64,000 bases of DNA from NCBI GenBank assembly GCA_964509885.1, contig CAZDZL010000001.1:100555-164554 (forward strand), in the 5' to 3' direction. A program made the position numbers and the translations under genes. The notes below the pieces were generated by a model. It had not been told where the DNA came from and did no database searches. It worked only from the letters and a program-made list of their open reading frames with translations. This DNA comes from Palsa-1447 sp964509885 (lineage in GTDB: Bacteria > Verrucomicrobiota > Verrucomicrobiia > Opitutales > Opitutaceae). Every line of letters starts with the position of its first letter. The stretch's first letter is position 1. Positions 1 through 8,164 of this stretch are shown here, piece by piece.

Positions 1-3
1 CCC

Positions 4-1278
4 ATGCCCGAGGACCTGACCGCCCTTGTCACCGCCATGGCCGTGCGCGCCCGCGCGGCCTCGCTGGCGCTCGCGGTTTCTCCGGGCAGTGCTCGGAACG
101 CCGCGCTCATGGACCTGGCGGACAGGATCGAGCGCTCCCATGGGGCCCTCCTGGCCTCCAATGCCCTCGACCTGGCCTCGGCAAAGGCGGGCGGCCTCGC
201 GCCGGCGCAGGTCGACCGGCTCACCCTGACGCCCGAGAGGCTCGCGCACCTGGCCGAGTCCGTGCGCCAGGTCGCGGCGCTGCCCGACCCGCTCGGGGAG
301 GTGCTTGAGGAATCGACCCGCCCGAACGGGCTCAGGCTGCGCAAGGTGCGCGTGCCGATCGGCGTCATCGGCGTCATCTTCGAGGCGCGCCCGAACGTCA
401 CGGTCGACTGCGCCGTGCTCTGCCTGAAGAGCGGCAACGCCTCCATCCTGCGCGGCGGCAAGGAGATCTTCGAGACGAACAGGGCGCTCGCGGCGCTCAT
501 CTCGGCGTCGCTGGGCGCCGCGGGCCTTCCGGCCGACGCGGTGCAGCTTGTCCCGACGACCGACAGGGCCGCCCTGGAGGCCCTCCTGCGGCTGGACGCC
601 TACATCCACTGCATTATCCCGCGCGGCGGCGAGGGGCTGATCCGGTTTGTCGCCGAGAACAGCACGATCCCGGTCATAAAGCACTTCACAGGGGTCTGCT
701 TCGTCTACCTGGACAAGGGCGCGGATCCCGCCATGGCCGAGTCCATCGCCGTGAACGCGAAGACCCAGCGCCCCGGCGTCTGCAACGCGGCCGAGCAGAT
801 CCTCGTGCACGCAGACGTCGCCGCGGCGCTCCTGCCGCGCGTGGGAAGGGCCCTGGCCGCGAAGGGCGTCGCGCTGCGCTGCGACGGCGCCTCCGCCGGG
901 ATTCTCGGCAACGCCGGCATCGCCGCGGAGCCCGCGTCGGCGGCCGACTTCACGACGGAGTTCCTCGACCTCGTGGTCGCCGTGCGGGTCGTGGCCTCCC
1001 TCGACGAGGCGGTCGCGACCATCAACCGGGACGGCTCCGCGCACAGCGACGCCATCGTGACGGCCGACAGGGCCGCCGCGGACCGGTTCATGGCGGGCGT
1101 CGACAGCGCCGCGGTGTTCTGGAACGCGAGCACGCGTTTCAACGACGGGTTCGAGTTCGGGTTCGGCGCCGAGATAGGGATCAGCACGGACCGGCTCCAT
1201 GCGCGAGGCCCCATGGGCCTGCGGGAGCTCTGCAGCTACAAGTGGCTCGTGACGGGGACGGGCCAGGTCCGGGGATAG
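4..1278 (+). CDS. proA: Gamma-glutamyl phosphate reductase
   Basis: Second step of proline biosynthesis: NADPH-dependent reduction of gamma-glutamyl phosphate to glutamate semialdehyde in the cytoplasm. The 424-residue product matches the usual family length (about 415-425). The family signatures are visible: IGVIFEARPNVT near residues 122-133, the SGNASILRGG stretch, and the catalytic cysteine in the QRPGVCNAAEQ region near residue 260. The ATG at position 4 gives a natural N-terminus, although an upstream in-frame start outside the window cannot be excluded. proB, the usual partner, would lie before the window edge. Confident family call. Confidence 0.96.
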   Translation: MPEDLTALVTAMAVRARAASLALAVSPGSARNAALMDLADRIERSHGALLASNALDLASAKAGGLAPAQVDRLTLTPERLAHLAESVRQVAALPDPLGEVLEESTRPNGLRLRKVRVPIGVIGVIFEARPNVTVDCAVLCLKSGNASILRGGKEIFETNRALAALISASLGAAGLPADAVQLVPTTDRAALEALLRLDAYIHCIIPRGGEGLIRFVAENSTIPVIKHFTGVCFVYLDKGADPAMAESIAVNAKTQRPGVCNAAEQILVHADVAAALLPRVGRALAAKGVALRCDGASAGILGNAGIAAEPASAADFTTEFLDLVVAVRVVASLDEAVATINRDGSAHSDAIVTADRAAADRFMAGVDSAAVFWNASTRFNDGFEFGFGAEIGISTDRLHARGPMGLRELCSYKWLVTGTGQVRG

Positions 1279-1347
1279 GCCCCCGGGCGCCAAGGATTGG
1301 TTTGCGTGGAACCATCCTGCGCGCCACGTTTCTTGAGAGAGTAAACG

Positions 1348-2022
1348 ATGAACCGCGCCCCCCATTTTCTCCTCGCTCTCATGCTCGCGGCCGCCACCTC
1401 GGCCGCCCAGGAAACAGCGCCCGCCCCGGCGCAGCCGCAGACCACCGACGCGTCGTCCGTCGTCCTCGCGGCCCGGCCGAGGGACGCCGCCGAGCCTGTG
1501 CCGCCCCCCGACGAGGCGTCGCGGTCCGTCTCCTCGAAGGTCGCGGCGGCCCTTTCCCTGGGCGCGCCCAAGTACAGCCCCCCGACCCCCACGCCGACGC
1601 AGCCCGCCGAGCCGCTGGACATGCGCGACTACGACAAGCCGAAGAACGAGATCCACCGGCTGCCCAAGTTCGTGGTGCGCGAGGCGCGGCCCCCTATTTT
1701 CAGGAACCAGGACCTCTTAACGAGGGACGGCATGCTCGACCTCACCATGAAGGGCCACGCGGGCCTCTATTTCGGAAACATCTTCGGTCTCAATGCCAAC
1801 CCCAAGCCCGGCAGCCCCGCCTACCAGATGATGGTGGACGACCAGCGCAAGGAGAACATGGACGACCTCTACGACGAGGCCCATGCGATGTCGCAGGGGG
1901 GCGACTCCGCCCAGGCCCGCTACCTCCTGCAGCAGAGCGACAGCACGTACATGCGCGGCGGCGGCACCTGGGACTGGACCGGGACCGGCCGGGTCGGAGG
2001 ACTCACGGGGGCGGATAAGTGA
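1348..2022 (+). CDS. Proline-rich secreted hypothetical protein
   Basis: I do not recognise a family. The 224-residue product starts with a clear signal peptide (short basic start, hydrophobic stretch LLALMLAAATSAAQ, probable cleavage after residue 20) and continues into an Ala/Pro/Gln-rich low-complexity segment, so it is probably exported. The middle and C-terminal parts are more ordinary and charged, with a Gly-rich end. The stop overlaps the GTG start of birA (GTGA), so the two are translationally coupled, but nothing in the sequence links it functionally to biotin. Possibly a lineage-specific periplasmic or lipoprotein-like factor. It lacks a lipobox cysteine. Confidence 0.7.
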   Translation: MNRAPHFLLALMLAAATSAAQETAPAPAQPQTTDASSVVLAARPRDAAEPVPPPDEASRSVSSKVAAALSLGAPKYSPPTPTPTQPAEPLDMRDYDKPKNEIHRLPKFVVREARPPIFRNQDLLTRDGMLDLTMKGHAGLYFGNIFGLNANPKPGSPAYQMMVDDQRKENMDDLYDEAHAMSQGGDSAQARYLLQQSDSTYMRGGGTWDWTGTGRVGGLTGADK

Positions 2023-3002
2023 CCGAAACGCTGATCCTGCGGGAGCTCCTCGCGGCCGAGCCGGGCTGGGTTTCCGGCGGCGCCATCGCGACGAAGCTCG
2101 GGGTGAGCCGCGTCTCGGTCTGGCACCAGATGGAGAAGCTGCGGGCGCAGGGCTTCGGCTTCGAGGCGCTGCCCGCGCGCGGCTACCGGCTGTCCCGGCG
2201 CCCGAGGATGCTCCACGCCGGCCTCGTGGAGGCCCAGCTCAAGGTCCGCCGCAAGGGGTTCACCTTCCTCGTCCTCGACGAGGTCGACAGCACGAACGAC
2301 GAGTGCGCCCGCCAGCTCGCGGCGGGGCGCGCCGCGCCCTTCGCGGTGTTCGCCCAGAAGCAGACGCGCGGGCGCGGGCGGTTCGGGCGCGTGTGGCACA
2401 GCGAGGCGAACGGCAACCTCTACTCGAGCTTCGCATTCCGGCCGCGCATCGAGCCCGGCCGTATGCAGACCTTCACCCTCTGGATGGGGGTCACGATCTG
2501 CGAGCTCGTGTCCCGGTTCGTCCCGTTGGCGCCGGGGATCAAGTGGCCCAACGACATCGTCTTCGACGGCAGGAAGGCGGGCGGGATGCTGACCGAGGCG
2601 CGCGTGGACGCCGACCAGATCCGGGACCTTGTGTTCGGCCTCGGGCTCAATGTGAACAGCCCGGCCGCCGACTGGCCCGCAGACCTCGCGCGCCGGGCGG
2701 TCTCGCTCTCCGAGCTCGCGGGGGCCGCCGTCGACCTGAACCACCTCACGGCGGCGCTCATCGGGCGCGTGCTCCTGGCCTACGAGCGCTTCATCGAGGG
2801 CGAGCATGTCGACATGTTCGCCGAGCTCTGGAACAAGTACGACGTCCTGCGGGGCCGCGAGATCACGCTCGCCGAGGGCGGGCGCAAGCGGCGGGGCAAG
2901 GTGCTCGGCGTCGACGACGTGGGCTCCCTCCTCCTGCGCGACGACCACGGGCGCACCCGGGGCTTCCGCGCCGGCGAGGTCACCGTTGAAAAGGGCGCCT
3001 GA
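2019..3002 (+). CDS. birA: Biotin--[acetyl-CoA-carboxylase] ligase / BirA
   Basis: Attaches biotin to the carrier domain of acetyl-CoA carboxylase through biotinyl-AMP. The 327-residue product has the full BirA layout. An N-terminal winged helix-turn-helix (residues about 5-60, with GVSRVSVWHQMEKL) is followed by the catalytic domain with DEVDSTND, the adenylate loop GRGRFGRVW, KWPNDI and a C-terminal SH3-like domain with a GFRAGEV ending. Because the DNA-binding domain is present, it may also repress biotin genes, although no bio genes are nearby. The GTG start overlaps the previous stop. Confidence 0.94.
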   Translation: MTETLILRELLAAEPGWVSGGAIATKLGVSRVSVWHQMEKLRAQGFGFEALPARGYRLSRRPRMLHAGLVEAQLKVRRKGFTFLVLDEVDSTNDECARQLAAGRAAPFAVFAQKQTRGRGRFGRVWHSEANGNLYSSFAFRPRIEPGRMQTFTLWMGVTICELVSRFVPLAPGIKWPNDIVFDGRKAGGMLTEARVDADQIRDLVFGLGLNVNSPAADWPADLARRAVSLSELAGAAVDLNHLTAALIGRVLLAYERFIEGEHVDMFAELWNKYDVLRGREITLAEGGRKRRGKVLGVDDVGSLLLRDDHGRTRGFRAGEVTVEKGA

Positions 3003-3015
3003 GCCCCCGCCCGCG

Positions 3016-4020
3016 ATGAACCCCGTCCCCGTACAGCCGGCCATCGAGGTGTCCCATCTCGTGAAGAGCTACGCGGGCGTTCTCGCCGTCAACGACATCA
3101 GCTTCACCGTGCCGCGGGGGGAGATCATCGGGTTCCTCGGGCCCAACGGCGCCGGCAAGTCGACCACGATGAGGATCCTGACCGGCTACCTGCCCGCGAC
3201 GTCGGGCCATGTGTCGATCTGCGGCTTCCCGGTGGCGTCGGAGCCCGACGCGGTCAAGAGGCGGGTGGGCTACATGCCGGAAAACAACCCGCTGCCCGAC
3301 GACATGCGGGTCAGCGAATACCTCTACTTCAGGGGCAGGCTGAAGGAGGTGCCCCGCCGCAAGCTCGGCTCCCGGATCGACGAGGTCCTGGAGCTCTGCG
3401 ACCTGAAGCGGGTCCGCCACAAGATCATCGGCAAGCTCTCCAAGGGGTTCCGCCAGAGGGTCGGCATCGCCGAGTCCGTCCTCGCCGAGCCGCCCGTCAT
3501 CATCATGGACGAGCCAACGATCGGCCTGGACCCGCACCAGATCCTGATCGTGCGCGACCTGATCGCGAGCCTGCGCGGGCGCATGACCGTCCTCATCTCG
3601 AGCCACATCCTGCCCGAGATCGAGATGACCTGCGACCGCGTGCTCATCATCAACCAGGGAAGGATCGTCGCCCAGGGGACACCGGCGGACCTGAGGCGGG
3701 AGGTCCTGGGGCAGTCGGCCTACGAGATCGAGGCCGCCGGCGCACTCGGGTCCCTGTCCTTCCTCCTGGGCTCCATCGACCCCGGGCTCTCCGTGGCCTC
3801 CGAGGGGGAGCCCGACCTCCAGGGGTTCCGCACGATCAAGCTGAAGACCCTCAATCCAGAGGACTCGGGCGAGGCGATCCTGCGCGCGTGCCTCTCCGAG
3901 GGCCTGCGCGTGCGCGCGATCAGCCGGGCGCACCCCACCCTCGAGGACGTCTTCCTCGCGGCAACGCGCCGCAGCTGGGACGCCGTGATGGAGGACCGGG
4001 GGGGGCCTGGGCCGTCATGA
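3016..4020 (+). CDS. ABC transporter ATP-binding protein, GldA-like
   Basis: ATPase subunit of an ABC-2 type exporter. The 334-residue product shows Walker A GPNGAGKST (about residues 41-49), an unusual signature region LSKGFRQRVG, Walker B VIIMDEPTIGLDP and the H-loop SSHIL. The C-terminal 90 residues form the accessory domain seen in GldA/NatA-like ATPases. The start is taken at ATG 3016, 13 bases after birA, because alternatives upstream lie inside birA. It overlaps the next gene by 4 bases (ATGA), and the permease plus GldG-like and DUF4340 proteins follow, so the complex is probably the Gld-type membrane complex found in Bacteroidota, Planctomycetes and Verrucomicrobiota. Confidence 0.92.
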   Translation: MNPVPVQPAIEVSHLVKSYAGVLAVNDISFTVPRGEIIGFLGPNGAGKSTTMRILTGYLPATSGHVSICGFPVASEPDAVKRRVGYMPENNPLPDDMRVSEYLYFRGRLKEVPRRKLGSRIDEVLELCDLKRVRHKIIGKLSKGFRQRVGIAESVLAEPPVIIMDEPTIGLDPHQILIVRDLIASLRGRMTVLISSHILPEIEMTCDRVLIINQGRIVAQGTPADLRREVLGQSAYEIEAAGALGSLSFLLGSIDPGLSVASEGEPDLQGFRTIKLKTLNPEDSGEAILRACLSEGLRVRAISRAHPTLEDVFLAATRRSWDAVMEDRGGPGPS

Positions 4021-4778
4021 AGCACTTCCTCACAATCCTGGCCCACGAGGTGCGCATGCTCCTCGTGAGCCCAAGCACCTACATCGCGGCCGTGGGCTTC
4101 CTCTCCGTGATGGGGTTCATCTTCACGGGCATCCTCGAGGCCTACAGCAAGGCGCCGCAGGAGCTCTCGCCCGCGGCGATCTTCTTCGAGGTCTACTATT
4201 TCCCGGCCATCTTCATGGTCCCGCTCCTCACCATGAAGTGCCTGGCCGACGAGCGCAGGCTCGGCACGATCGAGACACTCCTGACGACGCCCGTCACGAC
4301 GGCCGAGGTCGTCCTCGGAAAGTATGCGGCCGCCTACCTGCTCTACCTGCTCTTCTGGGCGTCCACCGCCGGGTTCTTCGTCATCCTGAAGCGCTTCGCG
4401 GGCGACGCCCACCTGATCGACCCCGGCCCCATCCTCGGCGGCTACCTCTTCGTGTCGGTCTCCGGGCTCCTGTTCATAGCGATCGGCGTGTTCGCGAGCT
4501 CGCTCTCCCGCAACCAGGCGGTCGCCGGCATGCTCTGCGTCACGATGCTGGTCGGGCTCATCTTCGGCGTGCAGTACCTCGCCAACGCGTCGTGGATGGA
4601 GCGCGAGGCCCTGTCGCCCCTCAAGGCGGCCGTGAACTACGCCCAGATCCAGCAGCACTACCAGGACTTCACCCGGGGCGTGGTCGACATGCGCGAGCTC
4701 CTCTTCTACGTCAGCGGGACGTTCATCGCCCTGATCTTCAGCATCCTCTCGGTCGAGACGAAGATGCTCCACAGCTGA
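4017..4778 (+). CDS. ABC-2 type permease, GldF-like
   Basis: Integral membrane subunit partnering the ATPase upstream. The 253-residue product has about six hydrophobic segments and the ABC-2 permease hallmarks: the N-terminal LTILAHEVRMLL stretch before the first helix and the cytoplasmic motif DERRLGTIETLLTTPV between helices 2 and 3, as in GldF and CcmB/NosY-type permeases. The ATG start sits inside the previous stop (ATGA at 4017-4020). Substrate is unknown. In Flavobacteria the GldFGA complex supports gliding or secretion, but a role here cannot be inferred from sequence alone. Confidence 0.9.
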   Translation: MKHFLTILAHEVRMLLVSPSTYIAAVGFLSVMGFIFTGILEAYSKAPQELSPAAIFFEVYYFPAIFMVPLLTMKCLADERRLGTIETLLTTPVTTAEVVLGKYAAAYLLYLLFWASTAGFFVILKRFAGDAHLIDPGPILGGYLFVSVSGLLFIAIGVFASSLSRNQAVAGMLCVTMLVGLIFGVQYLANASWMEREALSPLKAAVNYAQIQQHYQDFTRGVVDMRELLFYVSGTFIALIFSILSVETKMLHS

Positions 4779-4787
4779 AGCCCCCCC

Positions 4788-6263
4788 GTGATCGACAGCT
4801 TCCGAGCCACCCGCTGGATACGAACGCTGAACCTGGCGCTCCAGGCCGTGCTCATCCTGACGCTGGTGGGCGGCCTCAACTTCCTGGCGAGGAGCCATTC
4901 CTGGGGGCGGCTCGACCTCACGCGCTACCGCCGCTTCTCGCTCTCGGCGGAGACTCTCGCCTACCTGCGCGACCTCCCGCTGCCGATCCACATCGTGGTC
5001 ACCTCGAGCGCCCAGACGGAGGACGACCCCGAGATCAAGGGCCTGCTGAGCGAGTACGTCTACTCGACCGAGGGCAACCCGGCGGGCCGCATCTCCGTCG
5101 AGTACGTCGACCTCTACGAGGACCGTCGAAAGACGGAGAAGTACGGCGTCGACAAGCCCGGGCTCGTTCTCCTCATGTGCGGCGACAGGAGGCGCGTCCT
5201 CACCCCCGACCTCATGTACCGGTGGGAGAACAAGGTCCGCAAGGACTTCATCGGGGAGCAGTCCGTCACGGCGGCCATCCTCGACGTCTCCAACCCCGAC
5301 CGCAAAAAGATCTACTTCCTCGTGGGCCACGGCGAGCTCCGGCCCGACGACGTCGACCCGGCTCACGGGCTCTCCATGGCGCGGGACGAGCTGATCCAGC
5401 GCAACTACGACGTCGGGACCCTCGAGCTGGCCGCGGCGCGCAAGATACCCGCCGACACCGCGCTCCTCGTGAGCGCCTGGCCGCGCGAGCCCTTCACGCC
5501 CTTCGAGCAGGAGCTCCTGCGCCAGTACCTCGGGGCGGGCGCCGGCAAGCTGATTCTCTTCCTCGCCCCCTTCACGCAGTCGGGCCTCAAGGACCTGATG
5601 ATCGACGACTGGGGCGTCCTTGTGGACGACGACATCATCCTGGACCCCGCGTCCGACAGCCTCACGGAGGAGGGCGACCTCATCATCCGCGCGTACACCC
5701 CCCACCCGATCACCCAGGCCTTGATCGACTACAAGGAGGTCCTCACGCTGGGCAGGGCGCGCAGCGTGAGGCCGCTGCCGGGGCGGCCGGCTGGCGCGGG
5801 CCTCACCGTCGTCACGCTGGCGGCCACCTCGAAGTCGGCGTGGGGAGAGATCAACGAGGCCCAGCGCGGCATACAGCCCTTCACGGCGGGGATCGACATC
5901 AAGGGCCTTCCCCAGATGTCGCCGCCCGACCGGCTCGGGGTCGCCGTCGCCTCGGAGCGCGTCCCGGTGCAGGGGGACCTCCCGTTCAGCGTCCCAGGCG
6001 GCAAGCTGGTCGTCATCGGCACGGGGGACCTGATCTCGAACGCGCGGATATCGACCACGGGCGAGGAGCAGCTCTTCCTCGGCGCGGTCAACTGGACGGT
6101 GGGCCGCGACGCCTCGCTCAACGTCCCGGCCCGCCCCATCGAGCGCTTCTCCCTTTCGCTCAGCGCCGGGGACCTGGCCCACCTGCGCTACACGCTCATG
6201 CTCGCCCTCCCCGGCATTGCCGCCCTGCTGGGAATCGCCGTATACTGGGCCCGGCGTAACTAG
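4788..6263 (+). CDS. GldG-like ABC-associated substrate-binding protein
   Basis: The 491-residue product has an N-terminal transmembrane helix (about residues 17-36, starting just after a basic patch), a large extracytoplasmic region, and a C-terminal helix (about 465-487) followed by a positive tail. This is the architecture of GldG/ABC-type uncharacterised auxiliary proteins. Recognisable family traits are the DLTRYRRFSLS segment after the first helix (family pattern DLTxxxxYSLS) and IYFLVGHGE near residue 175. A GTG start is used 9 bases after the permease stop. It probably forms the periplasmic part of the same complex as the two genes before it. Confidence 0.86.
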   Translation: MIDSFRATRWIRTLNLALQAVLILTLVGGLNFLARSHSWGRLDLTRYRRFSLSAETLAYLRDLPLPIHIVVTSSAQTEDDPEIKGLLSEYVYSTEGNPAGRISVEYVDLYEDRRKTEKYGVDKPGLVLLMCGDRRRVLTPDLMYRWENKVRKDFIGEQSVTAAILDVSNPDRKKIYFLVGHGELRPDDVDPAHGLSMARDELIQRNYDVGTLELAAARKIPADTALLVSAWPREPFTPFEQELLRQYLGAGAGKLILFLAPFTQSGLKDLMIDDWGVLVDDDIILDPASDSLTEEGDLIIRAYTPHPITQALIDYKEVLTLGRARSVRPLPGRPAGAGLTVVTLAATSKSAWGEINEAQRGIQPFTAGIDIKGLPQMSPPDRLGVAVASERVPVQGDLPFSVPGGKLVVIGTGDLISNARISTTGEEQLFLGAVNWTVGRDASLNVPARPIERFSLSLSAGDLAHLRYTLMLALPGIAALLGIAVYWARRN

Positions 6264-6285
6264 AATCCCGCGCCGACCCACCGAA

Positions 6286-8160
6286 ATGCGCTCCAAAGTC
6301 ACACTCGTCCTGCTCTTCCTGAACGTCGCGCTGTTCTTCTTCATCTTCTACTTCGAGCGCGACTGGCGGGTCGAGCGCGCCTCGCAGGAGGCGCGCCACC
6401 GGGTCCTCGGGGTCGAGGCCGCCGACATCCGAAGCCTCGCGGTCACCGGGACGGCGCCCGGGTCGAGCTTCAGCCTTGAGAAGAGGGGCGACGCCTGGTT
6501 CCTGACGAAGCCCGTCGAGTGGCCCGCGAACCCGGTCGCGGTCAGCCACATCCTCAACGAGCTGCAGGTCCTCGAGAACGTCGCGAGCTTCAGCACGCGC
6601 GACCTCGACAAGAACGGGCAGAAGCTCGCCGACTACGGGCTGGACCAGCCGAAGCTCACGCTCGCCTTCTCCTCGGGCGACGAGGGGTCCGCGGGCTCGG
6701 GGCGCACCACGGTGCTCCGGATCGGCGACACGGTGAAGGTCGGGGACCACCTCTACCTTCTCTCGTCGGACGGCGAGAAGATCCACGTCGTCAGCCGCTC
6801 CCTTGCCGACAGCCTCTCCATCCCGTTCGACCAGCTCCGCTCGGACGTCATCTTCTCCATCCAGGCATTCGAGGCCCGATCGCTAAACCTGCAGACCGCC
6901 TCGCCGTCGAGCGTCCGGGTCCGCCTCGACAAGGAGGGCAGCCGCTGGCTCTTCAGGACGCCCGTGAACGCGCGGGCGGGAAAGAACGCAACCGACCTGG
7001 CGATCAACGCGCTCGACGCGCTGCGCGTGAGCGCGTTCGTGCTGCAGAACCCGCCCGCGACCCTGCCGTCCGCCGCCCCGGCCCTGCGGGTCACGCTCGA
7101 GGGGAACAACCGGCACGAGACCCTCTTCGTCGGCGCGGCGGCGGAGGGCGCCGACCGGTACTTCGCGCAGCTCGAGGACCGGAGCGCCGTCTTCACCGTC
7201 GCGATCCCCATCGAGCTCATGAACCTGCTGCGCAACTCCGCGGACGAGCTGCGCGACCGCCACATCCTGGACTTCGATGCGACCGCCGTCACGTCGATCG
7301 CGCTCTCCGCCCTGAACCAGCCCGAGATCGCGCTGCAGCGACTCGAGTCCCCGGCCGCGGGCCACGACACGGGCTGGCAGATCCTGCGGCGAGGCGGCGG
7401 CGCCCAGGCGTCGCAGCCGCTCGCCGCCGACACGGGGGCCGTGCAGCGCCTCCTCGGACGCCTGGAGACGCTCTCCGCCCTCAAGTTTCAGAGCGACGCG
7501 CCCACCAACGCCGACATCGAGGAGTGGGGGTTCAACCGGCCCGAGCGCGAGATCGCGCTGACCCTCGGGGGAACGCCGGCCACCCAGGTGACGCTCCAGC
7601 TCGGCCTGCCGACGAAGCGCGAGAACGTCGCCTACGCCCGGATAGCCGGCCTCCCCTCCGTGTACGCGGTGGAGCCCGACATCCTCAAGGACACGAGCGC
7701 CTCGCCGCTCGCGTGGCGCGAGCGCCTCCTGAGCTCCCTGCCCGCGTCGGCCAAGATAACGTCCCTCTCCCTGGCCAACGCCGGCGACAACTCGGTCGTC
7801 TACGCGCACAAGCTCGCCGACGGCGAGACGTGGGACGCCGCGCTCGCGGCCGAGACCGCGCCGCGCCGGGAGGCGATCACGGCCGTGCTCGCCCAGCTGC
7901 GCGCGCTGCGGGCGGCAAGCTTCGTCCAGGACGGCTTCCCCGACAAGGTCCTCGCCGCCGGCGAGATGCGCCCGTGGAAATACCGCCTCGACGCGACCGT
8001 GCTCCTGCCGGGCGGGGCCGGGCAGGTGAACACGATGACCCTCTGGTTCGCGGAGCGCAGCGGCGGCGCCGAACAACTCGCCGGCTCGAAGGACTTCGGG
8101 GCGGTCTTCGCGATAGAGCAGCCGCTGGTGGACGCACTCTTCGCGCTCACGCAGCCCTGA
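6286..8160 (+). CDS. DUF4340 domain-containing protein
   Basis: The 624-residue product has one N-terminal membrane helix (VTLVLLFLNVALFFFIFYF, residues 4-22) followed by a long soluble region with DUF4340-like repeats. Typical elements are the EKRGDAWFLTKP strand near residue 65 and a second, similar copy further on. DUF4340 proteins commonly follow GldG-like genes, and this order is kept here, so it is probably a periplasmic component of the same envelope complex. The start was set at ATG 6286 because the longer in-frame start overlaps the preceding gene and adds a tail with no family character. Confidence 0.83.
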   Translation: MRSKVTLVLLFLNVALFFFIFYFERDWRVERASQEARHRVLGVEAADIRSLAVTGTAPGSSFSLEKRGDAWFLTKPVEWPANPVAVSHILNELQVLENVASFSTRDLDKNGQKLADYGLDQPKLTLAFSSGDEGSAGSGRTTVLRIGDTVKVGDHLYLLSSDGEKIHVVSRSLADSLSIPFDQLRSDVIFSIQAFEARSLNLQTASPSSVRVRLDKEGSRWLFRTPVNARAGKNATDLAINALDALRVSAFVLQNPPATLPSAAPALRVTLEGNNRHETLFVGAAAEGADRYFAQLEDRSAVFTVAIPIELMNLLRNSADELRDRHILDFDATAVTSIALSALNQPEIALQRLESPAAGHDTGWQILRRGGGAQASQPLAADTGAVQRLLGRLETLSALKFQSDAPTNADIEEWGFNRPEREIALTLGGTPATQVTLQLGLPTKRENVAYARIAGLPSVYAVEPDILKDTSASPLAWRERLLSSLPASAKITSLSLANAGDNSVVYAHKLADGETWDAALAAETAPRREAITAVLAQLRALRAASFVQDGFPDKVLAAGEMRPWKYRLDATVLLPGGAGQVNTMTLWFAERSGGAEQLAGSKDFGAVFAIEQPLVDALFALTQP

Positions 8161-8164
8161 ACGG

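Noticed and set aside
3720..6344. Very long minus-strand frame opposite the ABC genes
   Set aside because: It is antisense to strongly supported genes, and its Glu/Arg/Gly-rich translation is the typical shadow of GC-rich coding sequence.
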